A program made the translations under genes and the position numbers. From Apostichopus japonicus (taxonomy: Eukaryota > Echinodermata > Holothuroidea > Aspidochirotida > Stichopodidae), in the NCBI RefSeq assembly GCF_037975245.1, contig NC_092577.1, positions 32,247,398 through 32,311,397 on the forward strand: DNA of 64,000 bases. Direction: 5' to 3'. The notes beneath the pieces are model-generated. The model did not search any database and had not been told where the DNA came from. It saw only the letters and a list, made by a program, of their open reading frames with translations. This document shows, piece after piece, positions 47,716 to 59,117 of this stretch (position 1 is the first letter of the stretch; the number at the start of each line of letters is the position of its first letter).

Positions 47716-50700
47716 CTGTTGAAGGGGAGAGTGAGTGACGGGAAGACAGACAACAACGATAACGTTAGTTAGTATCAAAACGGATAATCATAACCAAAAT
47801 AAACAAAATTAATAAAAAAACGTGAAAGAAAACCAATAATAAAGTGATGGTAGCATCTAACCCCTTCATCCCCCTCCCTCTCTCCCCTTCAATCCCTCCC
47901 TCCCCCTCCAACTGCTACCTTCTTCAAAGTGCATTCTGAACACTTTATTTTCACAATGAACCACGTTTTGCATTCTGAAAACTTTATTTGGGTAATGGGG
48001 CCAATGTTGCATGTTGTACAGGTTATTTTCATAAATTTCAGATCAACATTTATGGTAATATTCCCTTTGCTGTGAGACCCCAAAAAATTTAAAAGTTCTT
48101 TCCTCCTGTACATTTAAAACAATTCCTTTCTTCTGCCCAACGAAACCTACATAATTCTTATCCATAAAATCTGTCAAAATTTCCTATCAAATTTTTTAAG
48201 CTTTTCCTCAAATAAACGCAGGCTTTTTATTTTGGACAAATACCTTAAAAGTTGCACTGTTTCCACATTTAAAGTATTAAAACCAAGTAGAACAATCCCC
48301 CAAAAAGTACATTTTATCAAGTTTCCCCTCCCCCCCCCTTTTTTGCTGCAAGAATGACACCAACTATTAAGTACAGTTTTAATTTGTTCAATTTAACTAT
48401 GTTCAAAGAAATCTTTCCATCACCTTACCCTGTTATGAATATTAGTCAACATTGATCAGTCCCGTCACCAAAATACGTCTATAAATATAAAAAAAAAATG
48501 TCTCAATCATGCAAAAAAAGAGACAAAAAACCCACAGCAAAGCCGATGTCAGTCCATGAATCTCCCTCCACCTGTCAGGGAAATCTGTCAAACATGCGCA
48601 ATAAAATAAACACCAAATGATTCAAACATCCCCAACACATGTTAATTTAACATATGATACAAAAAACAGGACATGATGGAAAAAAAAGTTGAAATTAATG
48701 ATACTTTGCAGAGGACATTTTCCTCTCTCCGTGTCTCCACACATGATATATACACATTAGATTCTGCTACAGAAAAAAATCTTTCCATTGGAGAAGAAAA
48801 AAAGTGGTGACTAATAGTGTACAATATTACATTGATATATCGTATATATATGGCTATTATTAAATGAGATATAGCACTAGAATATGAGTGGCACATAGTA
48901 AGATGTGACGTCACATACTGTGTTTGGCTATATGGAGGTATAGAGATACACTGTAAGGTTATGTGTTAAACTGGAAATAGAGTACATAGTTCCATTCATG
49001 CCAGTTTATATATAATATGCAGATATTGGTATTCAGCAGTAAAGACTCTATCAGTACTGGTACACAGTGAAAAGAGGTAAACGACTAAGAATAGTTAGAG
49101 TAGAGCAGAGCACACTGAAGTGAAAACAATCATATGTTTTCCATTCACATGTAGTGCGTTGTATTGACTAAGAATGACAAGAGAGCTGTCACTGTTACAG
49201 GTAAGTTAGGTAACTGGGTTCTGGTTAGGTAACAAGGTAAAGTGGGTTCTGTTTACGTAACTGGGGTCTGTTGAGGTAAATAGGTAACTGGGTGGTAAAG
49301 GTTATTAGGTAACTGGGTTATGGTTAGGTAACTGGCTCTGTGTAGGTAACTAGGTGACTAGCTCTGTGTAGGTAATTGGCTCTGTGCAGGTAACTGGGTT
49401 CTGTTTAGGTACCTGGGTTCTGTTTGGTAACTATGCAACTGGGTTCTGTTTGGTAACTATGCAACTGGGTTCTGGTTAGGTAACTAGGTAACTGGCTCTG
49501 TGTAGGTAACTAGGTGACTAGCTCTGTGTAGGTAACTGGCTCTGTGCAGGTAACTGGGTTCTGTTTAGGTACCTGGGTTCTGTTTGGTAACTATGCAACT
49601 GGGTTCTGTTTGGTAACTATGCAACCGGGTTCTGTTTAGGTAACTAGGTAACTGGCTCTGTGTAGGTAACTAGGTGACTGGCTCTGTGTAGGTAACTGGC
49701 TCTGTGCAAGTATCTGGGTTCTGTTTAGGTAACTGATTCTGTTTTGGTAACTATGTAACTGGGTTCTGTTTAGGTAACTCAGTAACTGGCTCTGTGTAGG
49801 TACATGGTTCTCTGTAGGAAAGTAGGTAACTGGTACCTGTGAGTAGGAGGATGGAGTGTGTACAGATTCCTTCATCATGGTACATATCCATACATCTTAT
49901 CAATGTTGCCAAATTGCTCTAAATATCCCTCTTTGAGCCAAAGAAGCGTGAGAAGGAAGCATGGGCTGAAACATTCCTTCAGCCATACACAACATGCTTT
50001 GAGAGAGATTAATATATCATCCTGGCGGCCATTTTAATCCTGTGTAGTCAACAGGCATTGCAGCCTCTAAATTTCCGTAAGTCATCATTGCAGGAGAAAA
50101 AAAAAGCAGAAAACTTCCCAAAGACCACAGTTAATGTGAATCCCTAAAAGAGAACATTATACCATTTACAACATTTAAATGTCACCTGCCCCATCTCCAC
50201 AAAAAAAAACCCCAGAAAAGTTTCAAATTCCACAAATAGTCCATGAAACACCAACCCCATACCGAGGAAAAATTCTTAATTCTACCGTAAATCTTGCTAC
50301 CTTTTCCATCTCCTTGTGTACTTTCCTCCATTTACAACCAAAATTTTTAAGGCACAACTTGAGGGAGTTCCATTGACTTTTTTCCCCCCTCTTCTCAAAA
50401 TTAAAAGCAAACGTTATTCCTCGTTCTCAGTCAACGACCTCTTCCCTGATCTTTGGAATTCATTCTCGTCATATCAAATCTAGTCAAATTTTTGGCCAAC
50501 TTTCTCAACTTCTTGGTGTGTGGTGTATTAACAAGCGGTAGCAATTCTTTCACTTCTTGCTAATTATTGGAAGTGGTAAATAAAAGTGGGAAAGAATATT
50601 CCGGGATGAGCGAAAGGAAGCGTGCCTGAGAGATGAAGCTTGAACGAAAACTAACGTCATCCCTAAAAAGCTTCTTACAATGACGATGAAAAGAAACAGT

Positions 50701-51488
50701 TTAGCAAGTGATTAATGCGCAAGATTTCTTCCGATTACAAGCTAAAAATTTCTTGACGCCAGGAAATTCCTACCAGAGAGATGATTGTGCTAAGACAAAA
50801 TGAAATTATTTCAGCCATCAAAAGACTTTATTTCAAAACAATCACAGACTTTTAACGAATCCTCCCCTTCTACAGTAGAAAGCACCCACCAAGTACTAGG
50901 ACTGACTGTGATATTACTCACTTTCAAATTATACCCGAATAATTAACTACTAAATTGCCCCAATAAAATGCCCAATATCTTCGGGCAATGAAAGCAAAAC
51001 AATTGTGTCTGTGGCTCTGACATTTTTACAAGATACGGTTTTGGTTGTTACGTCCTTCATATCTAGATTATTGATATAAAGACAAATTTTCTGATTTATT
51101 TTTGTATTTTATAACACTGCTACTATTTATTATTATTATTAATTAAGCAGCTTGAAATGGGAGTGAGAAGGGATTAACTGACCAACAACCCAAATCACAA
51201 TTTGAAAATATGAAAACCTTCTTTTAACTTTATCTCAATTACATGAAATGAATTAAGAGAAAAAGAAAGGAGATGAGATTGTTAGAGGTTGACTTTTTTC
51301 ATCCACGCTATGGAAATGACGGTTTCTGATGAAGAGTCTGTTAGTGAAAAATGTTTGTTTTTGAAAGGAAATGGGGGGTGGGGGGAGGATTGTGGAAAGT
51401 AGGAGAGAAGAGATGTCCTTCGGATCGTAAAGAAGTGGTTACATGTTTTAGAGGCGGGACGAGGATGCAGTGAACACATGTTTGTTAC
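47716..51488 (-). other. SCRIB intron with a 160-bp higher-order minisatellite
   Basis: The only strong feature is the array at 49195-49850. The rest is AT-rich with no gene seen. Confidence 0.55.
49195..49850. repeat. Minisatellite with 160-bp higher-order period
   Basis: Short units of the type GTAGGTAACTGGCTCTGT and GGTAACTGGGTTCTGTTTA alternate. The marker TAACTAGGTGACT recurs at about 49348, 49508 and 49668, exactly 160 bp apart, showing that a block of about seven to eight short units was amplified as a whole. Confidence 0.92.
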
Positions 51489-51554
51489 CTCCTCCTCATT
51501 CTCTTCTGTAAGTAACCTTTGTGTTGCCTCCTCTTGTTGTTTTCTCAAAGCCTC
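51489..51554 (-). CDS. SCRIB: SCRIB exon 11 (tail, charged helix)
   Basis: The acceptor is TTGTCCCTGTAG. It encodes EALRKQQEEATQRLLTEENE and EE, a Glu/Gln-rich likely helix or short coiled coil. The donor is GAG then GTAACA. Phase 0 at both ends. It forms one charged block with exon 10. Confidence 0.85.
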
Positions 51555-52628
51555 CTACAGGGACAAATCGGAAAACCCTAGACGCTTTAGAGATGGGTTT
51601 GGCCATCCAAAGACTTTGATGGCCCCCGGGAACAGCTTAATTTATGACTACCATCCATGGGAGAGACTGACATGCAGATCCGTGCATTTTTTTAAGTTTC
51701 CACAGGGATTTTTTTAAAATTTATTTTGTAAGACTATGAATGATCACCAAAATAAAACAATATTATAACAGCTTTTTTGCCAAAATGAGAAATAATAATA
51801 GCTAATAAATAAATTAAAACTAAATAAACAAATAAACAAACCGATTAAACCATATTAAGACTAACATCTATGTATTTACAGATAAAGTCATTTCAATTGG
51901 GAAGCTCCTTACTTAATTCCCATTGTTCTAATTTCTTCATCCTCCGCAAAGTTCACATCGATAACTTTAGTTGTGTTTTATTTATGCTGTATCTATATAT
52001 ATATACATACATACATATATAATGTAGTGAGTTGGAAAATATGTATTTATGTGCTGCTTGCCTGTTTGTATAAAACCAAATGGGAGTTTTCTTCAAGAAA
52101 TAAACAAGTTCTTTGATTTTTATATAGCAACACAAGAAAGAAATGCTTCATAGATATCATCCCTTCCCCTCCCCCCTTCCCAATCCCTCAACCCCTCAAA
52201 CTTTCCTAGAGGTATTTTCACACTTTCTTCTTTCTTGTAATAATTTTCTCTATTTTCTGGGTCGGGTGATGGAAGGGTCTATGAAGAATACCAAACTGCT
52301 GAAAACAACCTTTTGTTTTATACATCTTTTCCATTCAATGCAGACTCTGGTTGCTTTCAAAGTCCTTCTCCATCTCATAAATAGTAATTCTAATTGATGT
52401 AATTAATAGTGATTTATAATTAATGGTTGTTTCAAGGGGTCTAAAATCTTCTTCTAAAGGTTAAGATTCTTAGCACAAACACTACAGCTTTCTAATGTAA
52501 TGCAAGGGGCTACAACACTTAGCAACATGCAGCGCTCTAACACTATATAAACCATCTGTGTGTTAGTAAACATAAAAAATAATTAAAAAAGGAAAAAAAC
52601 TAAAATTCGATAAAAAAGAATCTCTCAC
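51555..52628 (-). other. SCRIB intron; nothing recognised
   Basis: AT-rich, with a short TA/CATA tract near 51993-52022. Confidence 0.5.
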
Positions 52629-52685
52629 CATCTTTTCTAATTCTTCTTTCTCAAACTCGTCTGCTTCGTTCTGTAACTGAGATTC
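52629..52685 (-). CDS. SCRIB: SCRIB exon 10 (tail, charged micro-block)
   Basis: 57 bp encoding ESQLQNEADEFEKEELEKM between the acceptor TGTCTCCCACAG and the donor ATG then GTGAGA. Phase 0 at both ends, so it could be skipped without changing the frame. Strongly acidic and helical. Confidence 0.85.
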
Positions 52686-52775
52686 CTGTGGGAGACAAAC
52701 GGGGGACTCGTTAAATAAATCATTAAATTGATAGACAAAGGTATAAATTATCACGAATAGCTAACTGAAAATTTA

Positions 52776-52893
52776 ATAAAACTGTTAGCAAACTGCTTAT
52801 CCACTAGAGAGCCTGTGTAAGAGAATGTGTAAATGTAAGTTAGCCTGACGTTTCGATCCTAGCAGGATCTTCTTCAGAGGCTAAATGACAAAT
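52776..52893 (-). mobile_element. Short 5'-truncated Penelope-like fragment
   Basis: About 118 bp on the minus strand matching the element's last bases, from TTGTCATTTAGCC through the hammerhead motif (52842-52882) to GCTAACAGTTTT. No clear target-site duplication is visible, possibly because of decay. Confidence 0.85.
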
Positions 52894-53539
52894 GACTAGA
52901 TGAATAGAAATGAATAGATTGTAATCGGAATTTTAAATCTTGTTATCGTAAGGTCAAAGGTCGACATTTACACTCTAGCGTGTAGAGCAGTACCTGGAGG
53001 TTGTCTTCAGCTGGTCGTTAGATCTTGTTAGATGTGATGGTACGATAACAGTGAGCAGACAGGTAAGGGGAAAGACACAGTTACGCTCGGGGCGGGGCGG
53101 GTTTGCATGCTTACTACTTGCAAGCAATTATGTGCATAGGGTCACCTCCCTCCCACCTCATGATATGAACACATACCACCTGTCATTTCCCTACTTGTCC
53201 ACATACAGTGTTTGCCTTTGGTAGAAACTGTCTGTCATGGTTTATAACGAGTAGAAACAGGTTTAGGTGTCGACACTGTTACACTCATTGAGATTTCATT
53301 TGTTAGATTTCAATAATGGTGTTCCTGTTGGAGGAAATGTTGTGTTTAACACATAAAGATGTTTAATGTTGGTCTCAGCATCATCAGGGGGACAGAGGAG
53401 AGAGAAGCAGGGTTGATCATACTAGCATCACTGCTCACATGATATAACCTTTGAAGGATGGAGGTGGGGAGGTAACAGGAAAAATTGATAATGAACACAG
53501 ATATACTAGGTAGGGGGAGGGGGTGGGGAGGGATGAAGC

Positions 53540-54025
53540 GTGTTAATATCATCACTCAAAAAAATTGAGTGTTCTAGGGGGGAAAAGGTGGGGAGTAGAA
53601 AAAATGATAAGAGAGGGGAGGGATGAAGCATGTTAGTATCACCACTCACCATATTTACCCTTCTACGGGGTGAGGGTAGGGTGTGAATGAATGATGATAG
53701 GGGGAGTGAGAGAGGTTAAAGCATGTTAGTATCACCACTCACCATATTTACCCTTCTACGGGGTGAGGGTAGGGTGTGAATGAATGATGATAGGGGGAGT
53801 GAGAGAGGTTAAAGCATGTTAGTATCACCACTCACCATATTTACCCTTCTACGGGGTGAGGGTAGGGTGTGAATGAATGATGATAGGGGGAGTGAGAGAG
53901 GTTAAAGCATGTTAGTATCACCACTCACCATATTTACCCTTCTATGGGGGGGAGGGGGGTGGGGAGTGAATGAATGATGATAGGGGGAGTGAGAGAGGTT
54001 AAAGCATGTTAGTATCACCACTCAC
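53540..54025. repeat. 93-bp tandem array copying an exon end and splice donor
   Basis: The block ACCACTCACCATATTTACCC begins at 53641, 53734, 53827 and 53920 (exactly 93 bp apart) and at 54017, where it is the real exon 9/intron border. A diverged partial copy lies near 53540. Each copy holds, on the minus strand, the last bases of exon 9 (GGGTAAATATG) followed by a consensus donor GTGAGTGG. Confidence 0.95.
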
Positions 54026-54274
54026 CATATTTACCCTTTTAAGTTCCTCAGAACTCATCTCCCTATCAATGGAATTAATACTCTCCTGACTCTGCCTCTT
54101 GACGATGTCCACCTGCGAGAGCGGGTTGTTCATCTCGCCAGGTCGCGACCTCCAGTATTCCACCTCCTCTGGGTCATACCCGTCGCAGACCAGGAGGGTG
54201 AGTTTGTCCCCGGCGCCCCTCAGGGCTCGGACGGCTTCTCCGTGTTTGCAACCTAGCATGCTCTGTCCGTTCAC
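54026..54274 (-). CDS. SCRIB: SCRIB exon 9 (end of PDZ4 and following linker)
   Basis: The acceptor is GTTACTTACAG. It encodes VNGQSMLGCKHGEAVRALRG then AGDKLTLLVCDGYDP, the last strands and alphaB helix of PDZ4 with the ligand-contact His of KHGEAV. A linker with INSIDREMSSEEL follows, matching the SIDRE-type segment after PDZ4 in Scribble. The donor is ATG then GTGAGT. Phase 0 at both ends. Reading into the intron meets a stop within about nine codons. Confidence 0.95.
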
Positions 54275-54904
54275 CTGTAAGTAACGTTATGAACAAGACA
54301 GGTGAACAACCATATAATAGAAACCATACCCACGAAACGTCACAAAACTTTTAATCCAGAAAGCCTGTTGATTTTGTGGTTCCTTGCCATAAAATTGCTG
54401 AAATTTCCAAGTAACTATTTAATTTATTGTAAAACAAGTGAGTTAAATTTGTCCAAAGAATTAAAATGAGAACAAGAAAAGATCAGAGATTTCCAGCTCT
54501 TGTTTTGTAGCACTCCCTTGTGGGTATCAACCATTTCATTTTTTTTTAAATTTAAAGTTTGAAAATGAAGGAACCCAAAAAGAGTTTGTTAAATGTCACC
54601 CCACAGAGACAATTCAATGACTTGAGTTAATCACTTGTCTCATAAGTCTGCATAATTCCTGGAAATGATTAGAATTGTACCTGAAAATTCAGTGACTTCT
54701 CAGAACTATACTAGAAGTTAACAACATGTTTTGGATCCACAAAAGCAAAATTCAACAAAATAACCAAAGGAATTGAAGTCAAGTGATTTGTCGTTAAAGA
54801 TCAGGTATGACAGGTGTCCGACCACACGGTTGGTATTTTGGGCAGGAAAATCCTGTCAGACTCTTTCCACATATATCCTTATCAATTGGGTTGCAAAGGC
54901 ATAC
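54275..54904 (-). other. SCRIB intron; nothing recognised
   Basis: AT-rich, no repeats. Confidence 0.5.
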
Positions 54905-54967
54905 CTCCAAAATTCTTTGTCCAACCCCCAAGGTGCCCTCCCTTGCAGCAGCACCGACGTCATTGAT
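54905..54967 (-). CDS. SCRIB: SCRIB exon 8 (middle of PDZ4)
   Basis: 63 bp encoding INDVGAAAREGTLGVGQRIL and E, the PDZ segment just before the VNG turn. The acceptor is TTTTCATCCGCAG and the donor GAG then GTATGC. Phase 0 at both ends. Confidence 0.95.
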
Positions 54968-55319
54968 CTGCGGATGAAAACAAAAGAAAAGTATAACGAG
55001 GTTACACAAAACTGGCCAGCAATCAGAATAGGTACGTAATGAAGAGAAAATGTCACCATTATTTCACACTTTGCATGCATATATTAATATATGTAACTAA
55101 TAATGTAATATATTAACAAACAAACCTATGGTTAAGAGTATTCAATTGTATTTTGTATTTGTTTTGTTAAGGGCATGAACAATGGGACTTTGCGCTATAT
55201 AAGCACTGGTGTAATAATAATAATAATAATAATAATATGTCATATATCAAATATTACATACTACGATTCATCCACCATGCATTGTAGTATTAAACACACA
55301 CGTTATAGCGCAGACTCAC
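54968..55319 (-). other. SCRIB intron with TAA microsatellite
   Basis: About 350 bp. A (TAA)n tract of about 26 bp lies at 55212-55237. Nothing else. Confidence 0.6.
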
Positions 55320-55436
55320 CTTCGATATGAATATGCCCTCATCGTTCTTGTCCAGTGGGTTGCCAGGGTGACCCTTGTTGCCTCCCCTTATGCTGATTCC
55401 AAGTTTCTCGCCGGGTGCTTTCGTAATGAAGACCTC
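55320..55436 (-). CDS. SCRIB: SCRIB exon 7 (start of PDZ4)
   Basis: The acceptor is TGTTTACGCAG. It encodes EVFITKAPGEKLGISIRGG then NKGHPGNPLDKNDEGIFISK. KLGISIRGG is the carboxylate-binding loop and first strand of PDZ4, and the HPGNP insertion is characteristic of Scribble PDZ4. The donor is AAG then GTGAGT. Phase 0 at both ends. Confidence 0.96.
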
Positions 55437-55630
55437 CTGCGTAAACATTAAAAACAACGGATGATACTTGTTAAACATGCAGGACGAAACCAAATCCTGC
55501 TAGCATCTGTTTATCAAACAACATCACAGGCCACCTACCGTGATCTAATTCCTGGAGTAACAAACAGTTTGAACTTATCTTGGAAAAAAAATAGTTACCT
55601 CCCTCCAGCTTCAAAGAACCGTTTTTAGAC

Positions 55631-56165
55631 CTTAGACACAAGCTATTAATCCCGATGCAGCTTAGACTCAAGCTACTAATCCCAACGCAGCTTAGACATA
55701 AGCTATTAATCCCAATGCAGCTTAGACACAAGCTATTAATCCCCAATGCAGCTTAGACTCATGCTATTAATCCCCACATAGCTTAGACACAAGCTATTAA
55801 TCCCAAGGCAGCTTAGACACAAGCTATTAATCCCCAACTCAGCTTATATACAAGCTATTAATTCCAATGCAGCTTAGACACAAGCTATTAATCCCAACGC
55901 AGCTTAGACACAAGCTATTAATCCCAACGCAGCTTAGACACAAGCTATTAATCCCCAATGCAGCTTAGACTCATGCTATTAATCCCCACATAGCTTAGAC
56001 ACAAGCTATTAATCCCAAGGCAGCTTAGACACAAGCTATTAATCCCCAACTCAGCTTATATACAAGCTATTAATTCCAATGCAGCTTAGACACAAGCTAT
56101 TAATCCCAACGCAGCTTAGACACAAGCTATTAATCCCAACGCAGCTTAGACACAAGCTATTAATC
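55631..56165. repeat. 30-bp minisatellite with 212-bp higher-order period
   Basis: About 18 copies of a unit of about 30 bp of the form GCTTAGACACAAGCTATTAA plus TCCCAACGCA. The variant CTCATGCTATTAATCCCCAC recurs at about 55759 and 55971, 212 bp apart, so seven-unit blocks were duplicated. The array starts about 13 nt inside the intron after exon 6. Confidence 0.95.
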
Positions 56166-56178
56166 CATCGCCACTCAC

Positions 56179-56355
56179 CTGTAATCCTGCAGGAGGGGGG
56201 TCATGCTGAACCAGCAGATGGATGGCTTGTGAGTTGGATAACAACATGGCGACCGCGTCTTGATGTTTGGCGGTGGCCATGTCTTCTCCGTTTACCTTGA
56301 GTAACCGGTCTCCGACGCAGAGGTTGGTCTGGGCAGCCGAACCGTTGGGGACGAT
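56179..56355 (-). CDS. SCRIB: SCRIB exon 6 (second half of PDZ3)
   Basis: The acceptor is CCGTCCTCAG. It encodes IVPNGSAAQTNLCVGDRLLK, then VNGEDMATAKHQDAVAMLLS and NSQAIHLLVQHDPPPAGLQ. The VGDRLLKVNG turn and KHQDAV alphaB helix are intact, with the class I His. The donor is CAG then GTGAGT. Phase 0 at both ends. Confidence 0.96.
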
Positions 56356-56884
56356 CTGAGGACGGGGATAGACAGAAATAGCTATGTTATGCGATTAGGG
56401 CCCTTTGGTACGTTGACTTCATGAGATTACGCTCATTAGATCAAGGGAGAATTAACCTCCACTGTGCTCCACACTGATACTGTAAATTATCCCATCTTCC
56501 CAAACTCTGTCCTTGGGGACCCACTTAGTGATTTCCATAGGCTATTCGTCACCTGGGAATTTGTATGGCCTAAAGATCAACCAATATACACTCATCCGAG
56601 ATTGATGCTTTCAACTAAAAATTGACTGATTTGAATGTGATTGATTGCAAATTAACTGGAAGTTAATAGACAACACACACACCAACACACATACAAACAT
56701 TTATCAAAAATTGGGAAAGCAAACCATTGCACGACACCAGGAGGCAGTTTAATCTCAGATTTGAAAAGATTGATTTTTTCCACGTGAACGTTTCTCTTTT
56801 CAATTTTTTGACTCGTGACTCTAAAAGCCTTTGTGTAAATTGTTAATATTGTAAAAGTTGGGGACTAACATGATCTGAACTCAC
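56356..56884 (-). other. SCRIB intron; nothing recognised
   Basis: Unremarkable AT-rich intron splitting PDZ3. Confidence 0.5.
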
Positions 56885-57081
56885 CTTTGAGATGAAGATC
56901 CCTGGTTTATCAGCACCAAAGGGATAACTGGAATGGTCTATACCACCGACGATACTCAGTCCCAGGGGACCCCCGGTCCGTACCAGGTTCACCTCTTCTA
57001 TTTCAGGCTCCGAGGGACCGTTGACATGGTTACTGTCCTCTTTGTTGGCAAGTTGAAATCTGAATTGCGGGGGTTCGTGTT
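56885..57081 (-). CDS. SCRIB: SCRIB exon 5 (PDZ2-PDZ3 linker and start of PDZ3)
   Basis: The acceptor is CTCTTGATCACAG. Two bases complete a Lys codon. It then encodes HEPPQFRFQLANKEDSNHVN, the linker, and EIEEVNLVRTGGPLGLSIVG with GIDHSSYPFGADKPGIFISK. GPLGLSIVGG followed by DHSS-PFG is a signature of Scribble PDZ3. The donor is AAG then GTGAGT. Phase 1 in, phase 0 out. Confidence 0.96.
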
Positions 57082-57652
57082 CTGTGATCAAGAGAAACGG
57101 ACACGGTGAAACGTCTCGATAGAATCGTAACCCTAAACGTAGACTAACAGGAAGAAGAGCTTTTATTTGGGGGTGGGAGGGGAGAGGGGAGGGGGGTGGG
57201 TGCTTTGCATCTGAGGAACTGACCTAAATGATATCTGTGTTAGACTAAGCACTTCAGCCAATTTAAACTGTTAAGCCTCAGATACTTGGTCATTTCTCAG
57301 TCAGATATTATTAACAGTGGCATAAGGTACAACCTGGACCGATAGCAGTGTTGTTTTTTTTAAACAGTTCACAACAGAGAAACTTTTAACTGTGTGATTT
57401 AAGGTCATCATTTGAAAAATTGAGAATAGACTGTAGTTGGAAATGTGGGTGGTAATGCAAATGACCTTTAAACATCAGCAAAGGACATTACTGTAAACCT
57501 AACAAACATACAAACAATACTTTGTTGAAATTGTTTGCATATTTATTGGCATTATAGGGTATTATTATTATTTTTTTATTTTTTAAAAATTATTATTATT
57601 ATTATTTTTTTATATTTTTTTTATATTTTTATAATTTTTTTTATGGACTTAC
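57082..57652 (-). other. SCRIB intron with T-rich low-complexity tract
   Basis: ATT and T-run low complexity at about 57562-57645, next to the exon 4 donor. A G-rich tract lies near 57170. Nothing else. Confidence 0.6.
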
Positions 57653-57779
57653 TGACTAATGGTTTGTGATGTTCCACTTCCATAGACTCTCTCAAGACGA
57701 CCAGATCTATCGTCCTCGAGCTGGTCAGAAGCGCAACGGCGTGGTCGTGTCGTGCGAGGGTCATATCCAAGTTATTAAT
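57653..57779 (-). CDS. SCRIB: SCRIB exon 4 (end of PDZ2)
   Basis: The acceptor is CTTTCCTTTAG. It encodes INNLDMTLARHDHAVALLTS and SRTIDLVVLRESMEVEHHK then PLV, ending one base into a codon. RHDHAVALLT is the PDZ2 alphaB helix as in other Scribbles. The donor is TCA then GTAAGT. Phase 0 in, phase 1 out. Confidence 0.95.
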
Positions 57780-58484
57780 CTAAAGGAAAGAAAAAGTGCG
57801 ACAAAGAAATAGGGTCATAAGCTCACTGGCGGTTATGATGGTTCTCACTCCAGAAGAGTCTCACATTTTAGAGGAGAGAATGAAATTTTGTAAATATCTA
57901 AATAACAACAACATTCCAGCTACCATGTTTAAAAAGTTTTCAGACTTTGACCTTTGCTGACCTCAAATGACTACTAATAAAAGAAAGAGGTGCATCTTCA
58001 TATGAGATTCATCAAAGTTTGATTTCTTGAGATATTGTGAAGGAACGCATCAACACATGCAGACATACGCATATAAACACAACACATGCGCACACACACA
58101 CGTCATCACAATTGAGTAGGTTTACTCTTGACATCAGAACCAACTTCCAATTTCTTCTCTGGGTCATTTATCAAAACCATTTCTAAATGATGTTTGACTA
58201 AAATTCTTCTACAGATCATCTTTTGAAATTCATATCTGATTCAAACCAAATTGTTTCCAACCACCACTATGTGTTTTTCAGAACAGTTGTATCTTATGAA
58301 TTTTTATATGTTTTAATCATTCCATTTTTGTTTTTATAATTTCTTTAAAATGATGTCCTGTCAACAGCAAACATAAAGAAATGTTGATTAGAGAGACATT
58401 TACAGACAATTTTCCGAATCAAAATTTTAAACCTGCTCTCTCTCTCTCAATTTTGAAAGAATAAAATAATTAATGCAGACTTAC
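57780..58484 (-). other. SCRIB intron; nothing recognised
   Basis: AT-rich intron, with an ACACACA-type stretch near 58080-58100. Confidence 0.5.
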
Positions 58485-58565
58485 CGATAGCACTTTATCG
58501 CCAACAATGAGGGCAGCACATCTATCGGCTGCTCCGCCCTCTGATATTCTTGAGATGAATATGGA
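58485..58565 (-). CDS. SCRIB: SCRIB exon 3 (middle of PDZ2)
   Basis: 81 bp encoding SIFISRISEGGAADRCAALI then VGDKVLS, between the acceptor TTTTGTACAG and the donor TCG then GTAAGT. IFISRI-EGGAA is the second-strand region shared with Scribble PDZ2. Phase 0 at both ends. Confidence 0.95.
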
Positions 58566-58680
58566 CTGTACAAAAGAAAAAGATGGGAAATATACACCTT
58601 AACAATTAAACCCTTCATGTTTGATGTGTGCAAACTTGTCATAGGACACTGACATAATAGATGGACAAAGTGCATGTACG

Positions 58681-59104
58681 ATTTTCATATTTCCCATAAA
58701 TGTATTTCGATATTCGTCTTGACAGTATAAAGAACATCCCTAGGTGTCGATGGCCAGTGGATTGGGAATATATTCAATTTCATTCCCCCCATCCCCACCC
58801 CCTCCCCCACCCCTCTGAAGATTTTCATATTTCCCATAAACTTATTTCCATATTCGCCATGAGAGTATAAAGAACATCCCTAGGTGTCGAGGGCCAGGGG
58901 ATTGGGAATGTATTCATTTCATTCCCCACCCCCTCTACCACCCCTCCCCTACCCCTCCCCCCTGACAATTTTCATATGTCCCATAAAATGTATTTCGATA
59001 TTCGTCATTAGAGTATAAAGAACATCCCTGGGTGTCGAGGGCCAGAGGATTGGGAAAGTATTAATTTCATTGCCCCACCCCCTCCACCAACCCCTCCCCC
59101 TACG
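58681..59104. repeat. Tandem array of three units of about 140-147 bp
   Basis: ATTTTCATAT, then CCCATAA, GTATAAAGAACATCCC and GGTGTCGA occur three times, starting at 58681, 58821 and 58968. Each unit ends in a C-rich CCCCACCCCCTCC tract. The array ends about 13 nt from the exon 2 donor. Confidence 0.93.
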
Positions 59105-59117
59105 TTAATGTACTTAC

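Larger units (their letters stand above)
52686..54025 (-). other. SCRIB intron with donor-bearing tandem array and Penelope-like fragment
   Basis: It holds the 93-bp array next to exon 9 (53540-54025) and a small retroelement fragment at 52776-52893. A GC-rich GGGGCGGGGCGG word lies near 53089. Confidence 0.6.

Noticed and set aside
49636-49878. Ser/Tyr/Gln-rich repeated peptide frame
   Set aside because: Translation of the 160-bp minisatellite.
49195-56165. Regularly spaced repeats that might suggest a CRISPR array
   Set aside because: This is a spliced eukaryotic gene. The repeats are contiguous minisatellite units with no unique spacers and no cas genes.
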